Of a DNA stretch of 64,000 bases, positions 43,742 through 52,512 are shown one piece after another. Each line of letters opens with the position of its first letter. Position 1 is the first letter of the stretch. The position numbers were made by a program, and so were the translations under genes. The DNA is from JANQQZ01 sp039187315. GTDB lineage: Bacteria > Planctomycetota > Phycisphaerae > Phycisphaerales > UBA1924. A model generated the notes under the pieces. That model had not been told where the DNA came from and made no database searches. It was given only the letters and a program-made list of their open reading frames with translations. The stretch is taken from the NCBI GenBank assembly GCA_039187315.1, contig JBCCZQ010000001.1, positions 39,188 to 103,187 on the forward strand, in the 5' to 3' direction.

Positions 43742-44938
43742 CTACCGCGTCAGCGCAAGCAGCCTCGCGATGCGATCGGCCACTGGAGGGTGGGAACTGA
43801 ACAAAGAGGCCTTTTCATGGCGGCTCTTCTTGCGGCCGCTGACCCTCCGGAGCGGATTCATGATGAACATGTGCGCCGTACCGCGGTTCGCGGTCTCGAC
43901 GAGGGGCTCTTTGTCGTCGGCGAGCTTCCGGAGCGCGGACGCGAGCCCCGCGGGGTTGCGGGTCAGCTCGGCGGCGCCGGCGTCGGCGAGGTATTCGCGG
44001 CGGCGGCTAAACGTGAACTGTATCACCTGCGCGATGAACGGGGCGACCAGTGCCAGCAGCATCGCAATGACGACGAGCAGGACCGCGCCGCCGTTGCCTT
44101 TGTTGTTCGATCGGCGTGATCGCGAGCTCGCCGTGTAAGCACCGGTCCGGAGAACGAAATCGCTCAGCAGCACGATGAGCCCCACCATGGTCGCCATGAG
44201 CATCGAGAAGCGGATATCGAGGTGGCGGATGTGCGCGATCTCGTGGGCCATGACGCCCTGGAGCTCGTCGCGGGTCAGCTTCGCGCGCAGGCCGGTCGTG
44301 ATGGCGACGACGCCGTGCTCCGGGTCACGGCCGGTCGCGAAGGCGTTGAGCGCGCTCTCAGGGATCAGGTACACCCGCGGCATCGGGATGCCCGCGGCGA
44401 TGCGCATCTCGTCGACGACGTTGAAGAGTTCGGGGTCGAGTTCCTTGGTGATCTCCTTGGCGTGGACCATGCGGAGCATGGTGTTCGAGCCTCGGAACCA
44501 GGACCAGAGGGCCGCACCGCTCGATAACACGAACATCACGCCCGCGCCGATCAGTGCCGGCCGCCACAGCCAGAGCAAGCGGACGAACCGGTCGTCGGGG
44601 TGCATCGAGCTGTCCCAGTGGTGCTGGAAGCCGGGAAGAAGCACTCCGCCGGCGACGGCGCCCAGCGAGGCCGCGAGCAGGATCATCGCGGTGATCAGCA
44701 GAACGCTGTCACGCCTGTTCTTGCGGATCAGGTCGAGAAAGGTCAGCGAGCCGGGCATGGCGCGGATGCGTTCGGTGACCGCCTCGTCCAGGGCGGATGG
44801 ATTGGACGGAGGCGGTCGCTTGTCGCGCGACTTCTCGGGCTGTGGCTTGTCCTGCGCCGGCCGGGGATGGGGTCGCGGGTGCGGCCGAAGGGGGTCATCG
44901 CCAGGGGTCGGCACGCCCGGTGTGGGATCGATGGGCAT
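43742..44938 (-). CDS. M48 family metalloprotease, membrane-bound, paired with LemA
   Basis: The 398-residue protein has a Pro/Arg-rich cytosolic leader, two TMs (about 80-102 and 125-145), the zinc motif HEIAHIRHLD (about 227-236), two more TMs, and the third ligand in SRRREYLADAGAAELT. The C-terminal SSHPPVADRIARL is typical of HtpX-like M48 enzymes. The lemA gene lies 3 bases upstream, a common pairing. It is longer than HtpX at 4.3 kb because of the leader and an Arg/Asn-rich loop. Role: membrane-protein turnover. Confidence 0.92.
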   Translation of the reverse strand: MPIDPTPGVPTPGDDPLRPHPRPHPRPAQDKPQPEKSRDKRPPPSNPSALDEAVTERIRAMPGSLTFLDLIRKNRRDSVLLITAMILLAASLGAVAGGVLLPGFQHHWDSSMHPDDRFVRLLWLWRPALIGAGVMFVLSSGAALWSWFRGSNTMLRMVHAKEITKELDPELFNVVDEMRIAAGIPMPRVYLIPESALNAFATGRDPEHGVVAITTGLRAKLTRDELQGVMAHEIAHIRHLDIRFSMLMATMVGLIVLLSDFVLRTGAYTASSRSRRSNNKGNGGAVLLVVIAMLLALVAPFIAQVIQFTFSRRREYLADAGAAELTRNPAGLASALRKLADDKEPLVETANRGTAHMFIMNPLRRVSGRKKSRHEKASLFSSHPPVADRIARLLALTR

Positions 44939-44941
44939 GGC

Positions 44942-45529
44942 TTAGCCGAAGCTGACGGCGGGCGCTTCGCGGGCGCCTGGATCTTCGAGCTCGAAGTACT
45001 CGCGCTCTTTAAAGTTGAACATGCCGGAGATGACGTTGCTCGGGAACGTGGTGCGCCCGACCTCGAACCGTGCGACGCAGTCGTTGAAATGCTGGCGGGC
45101 GAAGCCGATCTTGTTCTCGGTGCTCGTCAGCTCTTCCTGGAGCTGCGCGAAGTTCTGGTTGGCCTTCAGATCGGGGTACTGCTCGGCGACGACCATGAGC
45201 CGGCCGAGCGCCTGCGTCAGCTCGCCTTCGGCCCGTCCCATGGCTTTGGCGCCCTGATCGGAGGCGTCGTGGGTCTGGACGGCCTTGGCTCGGGCGCTGA
45301 TGACCGCGTCGAGTGTTTCCTTCTCGTGGCTCGCGTAGCCCTTGACCGTCTCGACGAGGTTGGGGATGAGGTCGTAGCGGCGCTTGAGCTGGACATCGAT
45401 CTGGGCCCAGCCGTTGTCGCAGTCGGCGCCCAGCCGGATGAGCTTGTTGTAGATGCTGATGATGAACAGCACCAAGCCGATGACGACGAGCAGGAAAGCC
45501 CCGCCGAAGACGATGAGCACGAGATCCAT
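44942..45529 (-). CDS. lemA: LemA family protein
   Basis: LemA proteins have one N-terminal membrane helix (here about 3-26) and a helical bundle. Family marks are YNKLIRLGADCDNGWAQIDVQLKRRYDLIPNLVETVKGYASHEKETLDAV, LMVVAEQYPDLKANQNFAQLQEELTSTENKIGFARQHFN and FPSNVISGMFNFKEREYFELE. The function is not settled; it is usually encoded with an M48 protease, as here. GAGGGGG lies 8 bases before the ATG, which favours this start over the GTG 9 bases upstream. Confidence 0.94.
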   Translation of the reverse strand: MDLVLIVFGGAFLLVVIGLVLFIISIYNKLIRLGADCDNGWAQIDVQLKRRYDLIPNLVETVKGYASHEKETLDAVISARAKAVQTHDASDQGAKAMGRAEGELTQALGRLMVVAEQYPDLKANQNFAQLQEELTSTENKIGFARQHFNDCVARFEVGRTTFPSNVISGMFNFKEREYFELEDPGAREAPAVSFG

Positions 45530-45713
45530 CGGAGACACCCCCTCATTTCTGGGCGGACGCGAGGCCTTTCGGCGTCATCGTACAGGATCTAGAGCCCGCC
45601 GCAGATGTGGTCCGCTGCATGTGTTTGTTGGGCGTTCGTGGCCGCGGGTTTCGGGGGTACGCCTCGATGGGCCGGAAGACGGGTAGCATGCCCCTCGCGT
45701 TGGGAGACCGCCG

Positions 45714-46898
45714 ATGCCAGAGCAGCCCGCAGCCGACAACCCGACGCCCGCACGCGAGCACGACGGCCGGCTCGACCCGCTGGATCCCTCGCTGCCCTTC
45801 CGTCTGACGGCCGACGACCTGCTGGGTGACTTTTTGTGGCCCAAGCTGTTCCGGGTGCCGGGGCTGGCGCTCCGCCCGGGGCGGATCGGGCTGGGCGTGG
45901 TCGCGCTGCTGGTCGTGATGCTGCTCGATCAACTGCTGGCCTTGGTGTCCGAGGGTGGTCCGGTGCTGACGGGGCTGAACGCCGGTGCGGTGCGTGCGTG
46001 GCAGCCCGGCGGGCCGGCTGAGGCCTGGGCACTCCCTGCGTGGCGGCTTGTGACAGTCGGCGTGCTCGCGTTGTGGGCGATCGCGTTCGTGGGTGTGGCG
46101 ATCGGGCGGATGGTCGCCGAGGAGTTTGGCAGGGCGAGCTACCCGACCTGGCCCGAGGCGCTGGGCTGGTCGGTGCGTTCGCTGCCATCGATTCTGATCG
46201 CTCACCTGGCGCCGCTGATCGTCATCGGTATCTTCATCGTCGTGATAGCAGTCGGCGGGTGGGCGCTCTTGAGCGTGCCGTTCGTCAACGTGCTCGGCGC
46301 GGTGCTGGGCGTGGCTGCGGTGGCGATGTCGCTGCTGATCGTGCTGCTGGGGGGCGTGTACGCGGTGGGCTTCGGGATGCTTTCGCCTGCGATCGCGTGC
46401 GAGGGATCCGACGGCGTTGATGCGATGCAGCGCGTGTACGCGTTGGTCCTCGGCCGGCCGGGGAGGTTCGTCCTCTACACGCTTGTGCTCGCGGCGCAGC
46501 TGGCGGTCGTGCTGGCAGTCGTCGGAGGGGGGATCGGCCTAGCGAACGGGGTTGCCGTCTGGTCGATGGGGCTCTTTCTGAACGATTCGGCGCAGCTGGT
46601 CGCGGCGGGCGAGCCGAGCGAGGCGCTCGGGCCTGGCGGCCGGGTAGCGGCAGAGGTGATGCAGACGGTGCTCACGCTGCCGTGGATCCTCCTCGGAGGC
46701 TACGTCGTCGCGTACGCAGTGGCGGGCTGGACGGTGCAGTACCTGCTGCTGCGACGCTCGCTCGACGGGCAGGACCTTACGGACATCCACGTTCCTGGCG
46801 AGGTGGAGGCGCGCGTCACCGAGATTATGGATCGTCGTGGGGTAGATCGGGCGGGGGACTCTCAAGCTCCGTCATCGGGCGAAGATCCGCCTGCGTGA
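45714..46898 (+). CDS. Polytopic membrane protein, unknown function
   Basis: The 394-residue protein has a polar leader (about 1-50) and six to seven membrane helices between 55 and 350, such as IGLGVVALLVVMLLDQLLALV and LAPLIVIGIFIVVIAVGGWALLSV. The intervening text VIGRMVAEEFGRASYPTWPEALGWSVRSLPSIL recalls a YIP1- or DUF4013-like layout, but I cannot assign a family. The 3' end overlaps the convergent truB gene by 74 bases, an unusually long overlap. Confidence 0.7.
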   Translation: MPEQPAADNPTPAREHDGRLDPLDPSLPFRLTADDLLGDFLWPKLFRVPGLALRPGRIGLGVVALLVVMLLDQLLALVSEGGPVLTGLNAGAVRAWQPGGPAEAWALPAWRLVTVGVLALWAIAFVGVAIGRMVAEEFGRASYPTWPEALGWSVRSLPSILIAHLAPLIVIGIFIVVIAVGGWALLSVPFVNVLGAVLGVAAVAMSLLIVLLGGVYAVGFGMLSPAIACEGSDGVDAMQRVYALVLGRPGRFVLYTLVLAAQLAVVLAVVGGGIGLANGVAVWSMGLFLNDSAQLVAAGEPSEALGPGGRVAAEVMQTVLTLPWILLGGYVVAYAVAGWTVQYLLLRRSLDGQDLTDIHVPGEVEARVTEIMDRRGVDRAGDSQAPSSGEDPPA

Positions 46899-47601
46899 GC
46901 GTGTCGGGGAGGCTGTCGAGCGTGACGGCGTCGTCGATGGTCCACCGGCCGACGCGGGTGCGCTGGAGCGCACGGAGCATGCCGCCCGTACCGAGGGCTG
47001 CGCCGAGGTCGCGTGCGAGCGAGCGGATGTAGGTGCCCTTGCCGCAATCGATACGGAGGGTGGCGATGGGCCATTGGAAGGCGGTCAGCTCGATCGCGTC
47101 GATCTGGACAGGGCGCTGCTCGAGCTCTGGCAGTTCGGCGTCCGTCTCGGCTCTGCGTGCGAGGGCGTAGGCGCGGCGGCCGCCGATCTTCATCGCGCTA
47201 AACGCGGGCGGGCGCTGCATGATCCTGCCCACAAACGCCGGCAGCCTCGCCTCGACCGAGCCCCGATCGACGGGTTGACAGTTGGCCGGTTCGACAGGTC
47301 CCTCGGCGTCGTCGGTGCGTGAGGTGTGCGCAAGATCGACTTCGGCGAGGTACGACTTGCTGCCGGCCATGACGGTGTCCTGCCGCTTGGTCGCCTTGCC
47401 GACCAGGATGACCAGCACGCCCGTCGCGAGCGGGTCGAGCGTGCCGCCGTGCCCGACCTTGATGCGTTTTGACGCACCGCCTAGGCGCAGACGAGCGCGG
47501 ATGGCGGCGCACGCCTGCATCGAGGTCTTCCCGAGCGGCTTGTCGAGCACGAGCAGGCCGGCCGGGCCTGGCGGGGTGTGCGATGCCGGGTCAGTCGGCA
47601 T
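46825..47601 (-). CDS. truB: tRNA pseudouridine(55) synthase TruB
   Basis: TruB makes pseudouridine 55 in the T-loop of tRNAs. The 258-residue protein has LLVLDKPLGKTSMQA, the catalytic motif GHGGTLDPLATGVL (Asp56), QRPPAFSAMKIGGRRAYALAR, and CGKGTYIRSLARDLG. All are diagnostic. The ATG lies within the last bases of the upstream glycosyltransferase gene (11-base overlap), so translation is likely coupled. The tail after residue 235 overlaps the convergent membrane-protein gene. Confidence 0.95.
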   Translation of the reverse strand: MPTDPASHTPPGPAGLLVLDKPLGKTSMQACAAIRARLRLGGASKRIKVGHGGTLDPLATGVLVILVGKATKRQDTVMAGSKSYLAEVDLAHTSRTDDAEGPVEPANCQPVDRGSVEARLPAFVGRIMQRPPAFSAMKIGGRRAYALARRAETDAELPELEQRPVQIDAIELTAFQWPIATLRIDCGKGTYIRSLARDLGAALGTGGMLRALQRTRVGRWTIDDAVTLDSLPDTLTQADLRPMTELESPPPDLPHDDP

Positions 47602-49357
47602 CGGAGTGCTCCAAGAACTCGACGGTTGTCATGCGGCCGTTGGCGAAGTGGTAGCCGGTGAGCGCGCCGACCACGCGGAAGGGGTCTTCGTCCTCGGGTC
47701 GGTCGCCGACTCGGAAGAGCAGCAGGCCTTCGGGATGGTCGCGGAGCCAGCCGGACGCCTCCAGGTGGGGCAGTCGTTGGATCCGGCCGCGCGTCAGGAA
47801 AATCAGGCTGTCCTCGTGGTAGCCGGCGCAGCCGAGGGGGCGGGTACCGTCGTCGAGCGTCTGGATCTCGGCGAGCAGCCTGGGCGAGAAGCCGGTCATC
47901 GCGGGCAAGACCAGCCCGTGTGCCGCCCATGCGAGCGAGAGCACGGCGATCCCTGATGCGACCAGCGCTCGTCGCGTGTCGCCGAGCCAGGCCCGCCACC
48001 CCGCGGCGAGCGTCGCGAGCACGAGCACAACAGCCAGGGTCACCAGCAGCACCGCGCTGGGAGGGGACGAGAGGTCGAGCGTGAGCGTGTATGCCGCCCC
48101 GCCAGCGACTGCGAGCCCGACGATCGCGAACAGCACGGCGTTTGCCCTTGCGACGAGCGTCGGGACCCACCGCCTTGCCGAGAGTGCTGCGCGCGCGGTC
48201 AGCAGGGCGATCGCGGGGTACGTCGGCAGGACGTAGTGCGGGAGCTTGGTGGAGTAGACTTCGAAGAAGAGCCAGGTCGGCAGGATCCAGGCGATCAGGA
48301 AGAGTTCGCCGTGCCTCTGCGTCACTCGACCGGACCACCGCGCGCCGCTCGGGCCGAACCGAATCGCGGAACGGAAGCCTCGCCAGAGCCCGGCTGCGAC
48401 GAAGAGCGAGCCCGGCCAGAACGCGGCGATAAGGAACGAGACGTGGTAGCCGGGCGGCCCGGCGTGGCCCTCCTTGGCTTGCTGGCCCCTGCGTACGGTC
48501 TCGTCGAAGAGAATGGCGGTGTAGGTCTCGAAGCCGACATGACGGATCACCGCAAGGGCCCAGGGCGCGACGACCGCGGCGACGATGAGGATCCCGAGCA
48601 GCGGCTTGGCTGAACGCCAGGCACGCCAGTCTCCGCGGAGCGCACAGAACGCCACGAGCGTCAGCAACACGACAACTGGTGACAGGCCCTTGACGAGCAC
48701 ACCCACGCCGACAGCCAGCCAGAGCAGCAGCCATGGGCCGAAGGAGCATCGGCCCCGGGCGATGGCTTTCCAGAGCAGCCACATGGAGACCGTCGTCACG
48801 CCGAGGAGCACCTGGTCGGCGCGCGCCTGGTGGGCATCGAATATGACGACGGCGCTCACGGCGAGCATGGCCGCACCCAGCCAAGCGACGCTCGGGTGGA
48901 ACAGCATGCGTCCGAGTCGCCAGGTCGCAAACACCGCGATGATCGAGCCGAGCACGGAGGGGACTCGGTACATCCAGATGGCGTCGTCGAGCGGCTCTCC
49001 GAGCGTCAGCGCCCACGCGCTGGTTGTCTGGAGCCAGTAGATCACCGGCGGTTTGTTCAGCCGCGGAATGTTCTGGACCATCGGCACGGCCCAGCCGCCG
49101 GCGTGGAAGCCGCCCCGCACGTCGCCGGTTTCCGGGTCAACGGTGATCGGCCGGGTGTGCCTCACCTCGGCGGGCAGGGCGAGCGCCTCGAACATCTGTC
49201 GGCTGGCTTGCGCGAAGCGTGCCTCGTCGCGATCGATTGGCGGCGTCGACACGAGACCCGGGAGATAGACTGCCAGGCACAGCAGCAAGAGGGCTGCGGC
49301 CTCGACGAGCGGACGCGTCGGGCCGGGTCGGCGGCGGACCGTCGGGCGTGCGTTCAT
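47591..49357 (-). CDS. ArnT-like membrane glycosyltransferase (GT-C, PMT-2 type)
   Basis: The protein has about 588 residues with 11-13 membrane helices. The first periplasmic loop carries the DRDEARFAQASRQM motif (about 40-53), whose Asp-Glu pair binds metal and polyprenyl-phosphate sugar. IPRLNKPPVIYWLQ follows, as in ArnT and PMT-2 enzymes. LPHYVLPTYPAIALLTA marks a later helix. The soluble C-terminal domain (about 480-588) is larger than a minimal GT-C end. Members move a sugar from undecaprenyl phosphate to lipid A or proteins; the acceptor here is unknown. AAGGGGG precedes the ATG. Confidence 0.88.
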   Translation of the reverse strand: MNARPTVRRRPGPTRPLVEAAALLLLCLAVYLPGLVSTPPIDRDEARFAQASRQMFEALALPAEVRHTRPITVDPETGDVRGGFHAGGWAVPMVQNIPRLNKPPVIYWLQTTSAWALTLGEPLDDAIWMYRVPSVLGSIIAVFATWRLGRMLFHPSVAWLGAAMLAVSAVVIFDAHQARADQVLLGVTTVSMWLLWKAIARGRCSFGPWLLLWLAVGVGVLVKGLSPVVVLLTLVAFCALRGDWRAWRSAKPLLGILIVAAVVAPWALAVIRHVGFETYTAILFDETVRRGQQAKEGHAGPPGYHVSFLIAAFWPGSLFVAAGLWRGFRSAIRFGPSGARWSGRVTQRHGELFLIAWILPTWLFFEVYSTKLPHYVLPTYPAIALLTARAALSARRWVPTLVARANAVLFAIVGLAVAGGAAYTLTLDLSSPPSAVLLVTLAVVLVLATLAAGWRAWLGDTRRALVASGIAVLSLAWAAHGLVLPAMTGFSPRLLAEIQTLDDGTRPLGCAGYHEDSLIFLTRGRIQRLPHLEASGWLRDHPEGLLLFRVGDRPEDEDPFRVVGALTGYHFANGRMTTVEFLEHSDAD

Positions 49358-49396
49358 GGGCCCCCTTTTGACCGACGCCGACGATACGGGACACGC

Positions 49397-50236
49397 ATGC
49401 CGACGACGCTCCGACACGCCATCGATCATAACCGCGGGCTGCCGTGGCCTCTGCCATGGCTGCACGCCGGGGCCGTGCCGCTGGTCAACGCCTCCCGGTG
49501 GCTGCGGCGCCCCCGCTACCGCCACACGGTGCTGCCGCTCGTGCTCGGCGCGCTCGTAGCTGCGATTCTCTTCCCGTTCGACGGCTGGCTGGGCGGAGCG
49601 ATCGACGGGCTGGATGGCTCGCGCGAGGGCGTAGGCCGGCTGCTGGGCGGGGATGTCCTGAAGGAACTCAACGCGCTGCAGCAGTTCGGCGGGATCAGTT
49701 CCGTGGTGCTCGTCGGGCTGCTGATCGGGCTGCTCGACCCGCGCAAGCTGGACCGCCTGTGGGACCTGGCCGCGGCGGTGATCACCACGTCGATTTCGGT
49801 GCTCGCGGCCAAGATGATGTTCGGCCGACCCAGGCCTCGCTTCGATGAGCCAGGTTTGATCGTCGGCCCATTCGGCGCATACCCGCTCGGGCCGGGCGAG
49901 GGGGTGCACTACGCGTGGGCCTTCTGGGAAGATATCTCGAGCGATCTATGGTCGATGCCGTCGAGCCACACATCTGGCGCGGTGGCGCTCGCGGTCTTCC
50001 TAGCGGTCTGCTACCCGCGGCTGAAATGGCTGGTAGTCGGCTGGGTGGCGGTTGTGGGCTTTACGCGGGTGCTGGTCGGAGCGCACTGGCCATCGGACAT
50101 CGCGATGGGCGCGGGGATCGGCTACGCCGTCTCTCACGCGGCGGTGACCCGCGGCTGGGGCCGGGCAGTCGGGACCAGGCTCGGGCTTCGCAGCACCCGC
50201 GAGCGGGAGCCCGCGGGCGGTTCGACCAACGGCTAG
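49397..50236 (+). CDS. PAP2-family membrane phosphatase
   Basis: This is a 279-residue type-2 phosphatidic acid phosphatase-like protein with five or six membrane helices. The three catalytic motifs are KMMFGRPRPR, MPSSHTSGA and RVLVGAHWPSD; the His in each of the last two carries out the phosphate transfer. Typical substrates are undecaprenyl pyrophosphate, phosphatidate or lipid A phosphates. It diverges from the ArnT-like gene with only 39 bases between starts, which may link both to undecaprenyl-lipid metabolism. tRNA-Ser follows 20 bases after its stop. Confidence 0.9.
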   Translation: MPTTLRHAIDHNRGLPWPLPWLHAGAVPLVNASRWLRRPRYRHTVLPLVLGALVAAILFPFDGWLGGAIDGLDGSREGVGRLLGGDVLKELNALQQFGGISSVVLVGLLIGLLDPRKLDRLWDLAAAVITTSISVLAAKMMFGRPRPRFDEPGLIVGPFGAYPLGPGEGVHYAWAFWEDISSDLWSMPSSHTSGAVALAVFLAVCYPRLKWLVVGWVAVVGFTRVLVGAHWPSDIAMGAGIGYAVSHAAVTRGWGRAVGTRLGLRSTREREPAGGSTNG

Positions 50237-50256
50237 CATGGGTCCACGAATCTTCC

Positions 50257-50343
50257 GGAGCGGTGGCCGAGCGGTTTAAGGCGCACGATTGGAATTCGTG
50301 TGGGCGTGCAAGCGCCTCGTGGGTTCGAATCCCACCCGCTCCG
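50257..50343 (+). tRNA. tRNA-Ser (anticodon GGA)
   Basis: The cloverleaf folds well. The acceptor stem GGAGCGG pairs with CCGCTCC, followed by discriminator G. The anticodon stem CACGA/TCGTG holds the loop TTGGAAT with GGA at 50291-50293. A long variable arm (about 18 bases) is typical of serine tRNAs, and the T-arm is GTGGG-TTCGAAT-CCCAC. No CCA is encoded. It reads UCC and UCU codons. Confidence 0.97.
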
Positions 50344-50358
50344 CTTTCGACGAGTCAT

Positions 50359-50389
50359 CGCCTCTCACTGGCTGTGAGAGGCGTTTTTG
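50359..50389 (+). terminator. Rho-independent terminator after tRNA-Ser
   Basis: A perfect 10-base-pair stem (CGCCTCTCAC with GTGAGAGGCG), a 5-base loop and a run of five T follow the tRNA by 15 bases. Confidence 0.93.
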
Positions 50390-50390
50390 T

Positions 50391-50545
50391 TCGTCAGAGC
50401 ACGGGTGAACCCCGCATGCGCCCCCGCCACGAAATCCGTCGCGGACTCGATCCTGCCGAAGCCCTGGGTGGGAGCAACCGCCGAGCATCCGGCGGAGCTG
50501 CTCGAGCGTGAGGCTGCGTGGGTGCAGCCAGTCTGCGAGTTTCAC
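50391..50545 (-). pseudogene. Possible remnant of a small Cro/CI-like helix-turn-helix gene
   Basis: From a GTG, the frame reads MKLADWLHPRSLTLEQLRRMLG, like the first helices of small XRE-type regulators. In another frame, shortly after, RIESATDFVAGAHAGF resembles the last helix and tail of the same family (RIxxATxGxVTPxDF). The recognition-helix region between them is missing. This suggests a small deletion plus frameshift. The match rests on short stretches, so it is tentative. Confidence 0.3.
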
Positions 50546-50908
50546 AGGCCTCTAGCAGCCCAACTCACAGTCGCAGGGAAGGGCTTGTTGCCAGTTCACA
50601 TGTCGCATGCGTGAGCTGGCCGTCTGCACAGGTCCAAGATTCGAGTTACTCGGGCCTCTGGCTGCGGTGTTGGTAGCAGTTCTGCTCGGTTATCCCGAGG
50701 TGCCGGCCGACCTCCTGTCCGAATCGCTAGGCATCAACAACCAAGGATGGCCTGTTGCAGCTCGAGATACTGTTTGGCATATCCATGATCGCGCACGGTT
50801 CCAAGGCGGCATTGCGGCATGTTGCAGACCGCCTTGCCGGATTCGTTCGATGTACGAACTGTCTCAATGATTTCAGTACGATTGTGGATGCAGCTGGATC
50901 GCATGCGC
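50546..50908. other. Intergenic stretch without a supported gene
   Basis: About 360 bases between the tRNA-Ser terminator/HTH remnant and the end of hemD. Several short frames are open, including plus-strand LRHVADRLAGFVRCTNCLNDFSTIVDAAG, but none has a convincing start or family. It looks less GC-rich by eye than the flanks to the left. It may be decayed sequence or the 3' untranslated part of the heme operon. Confidence 0.5.
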
Positions 50909-51604
50909 TCATCGATGCTGCTCGATGTTGATATGCTGTCGGAGCGCATCCGTGAGGGCGCTGAAGGTCGGGACACTAGCAACGCAGAGGATCTTGGCAC
51001 CTTTCTCGCTTGCGTCCTTCGCTGTCGTTGGACCTATGCATGCGGCTGGCAGCGGGATTGTTTCGAACTGATCAATGCATGCTGCGGCAGCGGTGGGGCT
51101 TGTCAAGGTGATAACGGCGCACCGGCTTGGTACGTCGCTTCCTACTCTCTGCGAGACTGTGCTGTACAGATCCGCGACGATAAGGCCTGCCGGTGCATCC
51201 GTGGAGATGGCCGCCTGCTTTGATTTCAGGAAGCAGATGCGCACGCCTTCTTCGGGCCTTGGGAGCGATCTCCAGAGATGGCTTGCGGATGCGGTGGGTG
51301 CGACATGTGCGACATCTAGACCATGTTCGGAAGCAGCCAGCCTCGATGCCTCCCCCACGACCGCGGTGCGCAGCCCGAGTGTGCGTGCGAGTGGAGACAG
51401 ACACCGGATGGCGCGCGGGCTTGTAAGCACGAGCCAGTCACCGGGCCGGAGCAGGCGGAGCTGCGGCTCACCATCGCTGAGATGCACGGTTTTGACGAGC
51501 GGCGCGCAGACAACACGGAATCCTTTCCCCCTCAGCGCGGTTGACAGTGGTCCGTCATCTGGCTCATCGCGTGTGACCCAGACTCGATCATGGCCTAGAG
51601 ACAC
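50909..51604 (-). CDS. hemD: Uroporphyrinogen-III synthase
   Basis: HemD closes hydroxymethylbilane with inversion of ring D to uroporphyrinogen III. HemD sequences vary strongly; the 231-residue length, the two-domain layout, RPGDWLVLTSPRAIRCL, the middle ITLTSPTAAAACIDQF and the end CIGPTTAKDASEKGAKILCVA support the call, and position next to hemC confirms it. Translation starts at a GTG inside hemC (10-base overlap). It is the last gene of the operon, and no terminator hairpin was seen after it. Confidence 0.9.
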   Translation of the reverse strand: MSLGHDRVWVTRDEPDDGPLSTALRGKGFRVVCAPLVKTVHLSDGEPQLRLLRPGDWLVLTSPRAIRCLSPLARTLGLRTAVVGEASRLAASEHGLDVAHVAPTASASHLWRSLPRPEEGVRICFLKSKQAAISTDAPAGLIVADLYSTVSQRVGSDVPSRCAVITLTSPTAAAACIDQFETIPLPAACIGPTTAKDASEKGAKILCVASVPTFSALTDALRQHINIEQHR

Positions 51605-52512
51605 GCGAGCACCCGGGTCCCGGCCTCGAGACCGATGGCCATCGGATCCTGGCCTCGGCAGATTGCGTGTGCGCGGCGGAGTGAATCATCGAACATCTCG
51701 GCATGGAGCCTGATATCAGGTCCGGCGTTGACTGCGTGCGCAGCGGCGGGCGTGTGGCAGCCAGCGTTGATCGCTCGCAGAAAGGACCGCTCGGCGTCTG
51801 TCGCTCGGCGGGTGGACTCGTCCTCGATCGCGAACACTTCTTGGGCCCAGGGCGCATCGTCACGTACCTGAACGGCGAGTGCGCCCTGAGCTGCCGCGGT
51901 CGGAAACCGATCGATGTCCAGCGCGAGCGCGTGCTTGGGTGCGATGCCAAGGCGTTCGAGCCCGGCGGCAGCAAGGCTGACCGCGTGGATGTCATCGGTA
52001 TCGGAAGCGTGCGCTAGCTTTGCAAGCCGTGTTGGCACGTTGCCTCGGAGCGGTACGATCCGAGCACCGAGCGCGGCGCTGAGCTGGGCCGATCGTCTTG
52101 GGCTGCTGGTGCCAACGATCAGGTCGGATACTTGATTGTTCTCCGCGAGTGCCTCCTGCACCGTCTCGCGATACCGGGCACCGGCGAACACAAGGAGATC
52201 ATGCGGCGCCGCTCGGGCGGGAACCGCTGCGACGAGCAAGCCTGGCGTGGACGTCGCAGCCATGTCCTTGTAGCTGTGCACCGCGAGATCGATCCGTCGG
52301 TCGAGTAGCGCTGATTCGATCTCTTTCACGAACGCGCCCATCGACCAAACGCGGGTTTCAGAGGGCTGGAGCTGTTCTTGATCGCCGGTGGTTGAGATGA
52401 TTTCGAGACGAGACCTGATCCCGGCCACGCTCCGGAGCCTTTCCGCGATCCATCGCGCCTGCACCATCGCGAGCTCGCTGCCACGCGTACCGAGTCTGAG
52501 CTCTGCGGTCAC
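51595..52512 (-). CDS. hemC: Hydroxymethylbilane synthase (porphobilinogen deaminase)
   Basis: HemC joins four porphobilinogens into hydroxymethylbilane. The 305-residue protein has LRLGTRGSELAMVQA, the catalytic Asp in HSYKDM (Asp83; HSLKD in most), SSPRRSAQL, PLRGNVPTRL, and the cofactor-binding Cys252 in INAGCHTPAAAHA, which carries the dipyrromethane. All key residues are present. The GTG start overlaps the hemL stop (GTGA), and the 3' end overlaps hemD. Confidence 0.96.
   Translation of the reverse strand: MTAELRLGTRGSELAMVQARWIAERLRSVAGIRSRLEIISTTGDQEQLQPSETRVWSMGAFVKEIESALLDRRIDLAVHSYKDMAATSTPGLLVAAVPARAAPHDLLVFAGARYRETVQEALAENNQVSDLIVGTSSPRRSAQLSAALGARIVPLRGNVPTRLAKLAHASDTDDIHAVSLAAAGLERLGIAPKHALALDIDRFPTAAAQGALAVQVRDDAPWAQEVFAIEDESTRRATDAERSFLRAINAGCHTPAAAHAVNAGPDIRLHAEMFDDSLRRAHAICRGQDPMAIGLEAGTRVLACL

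Noticed and set aside
50276..50390. Minus-strand frame with VGFEPTR-like sequence over tRNA-Ser
   Set aside because: This is the well-known false translation of the antisense of a serine tRNA, not a protein.
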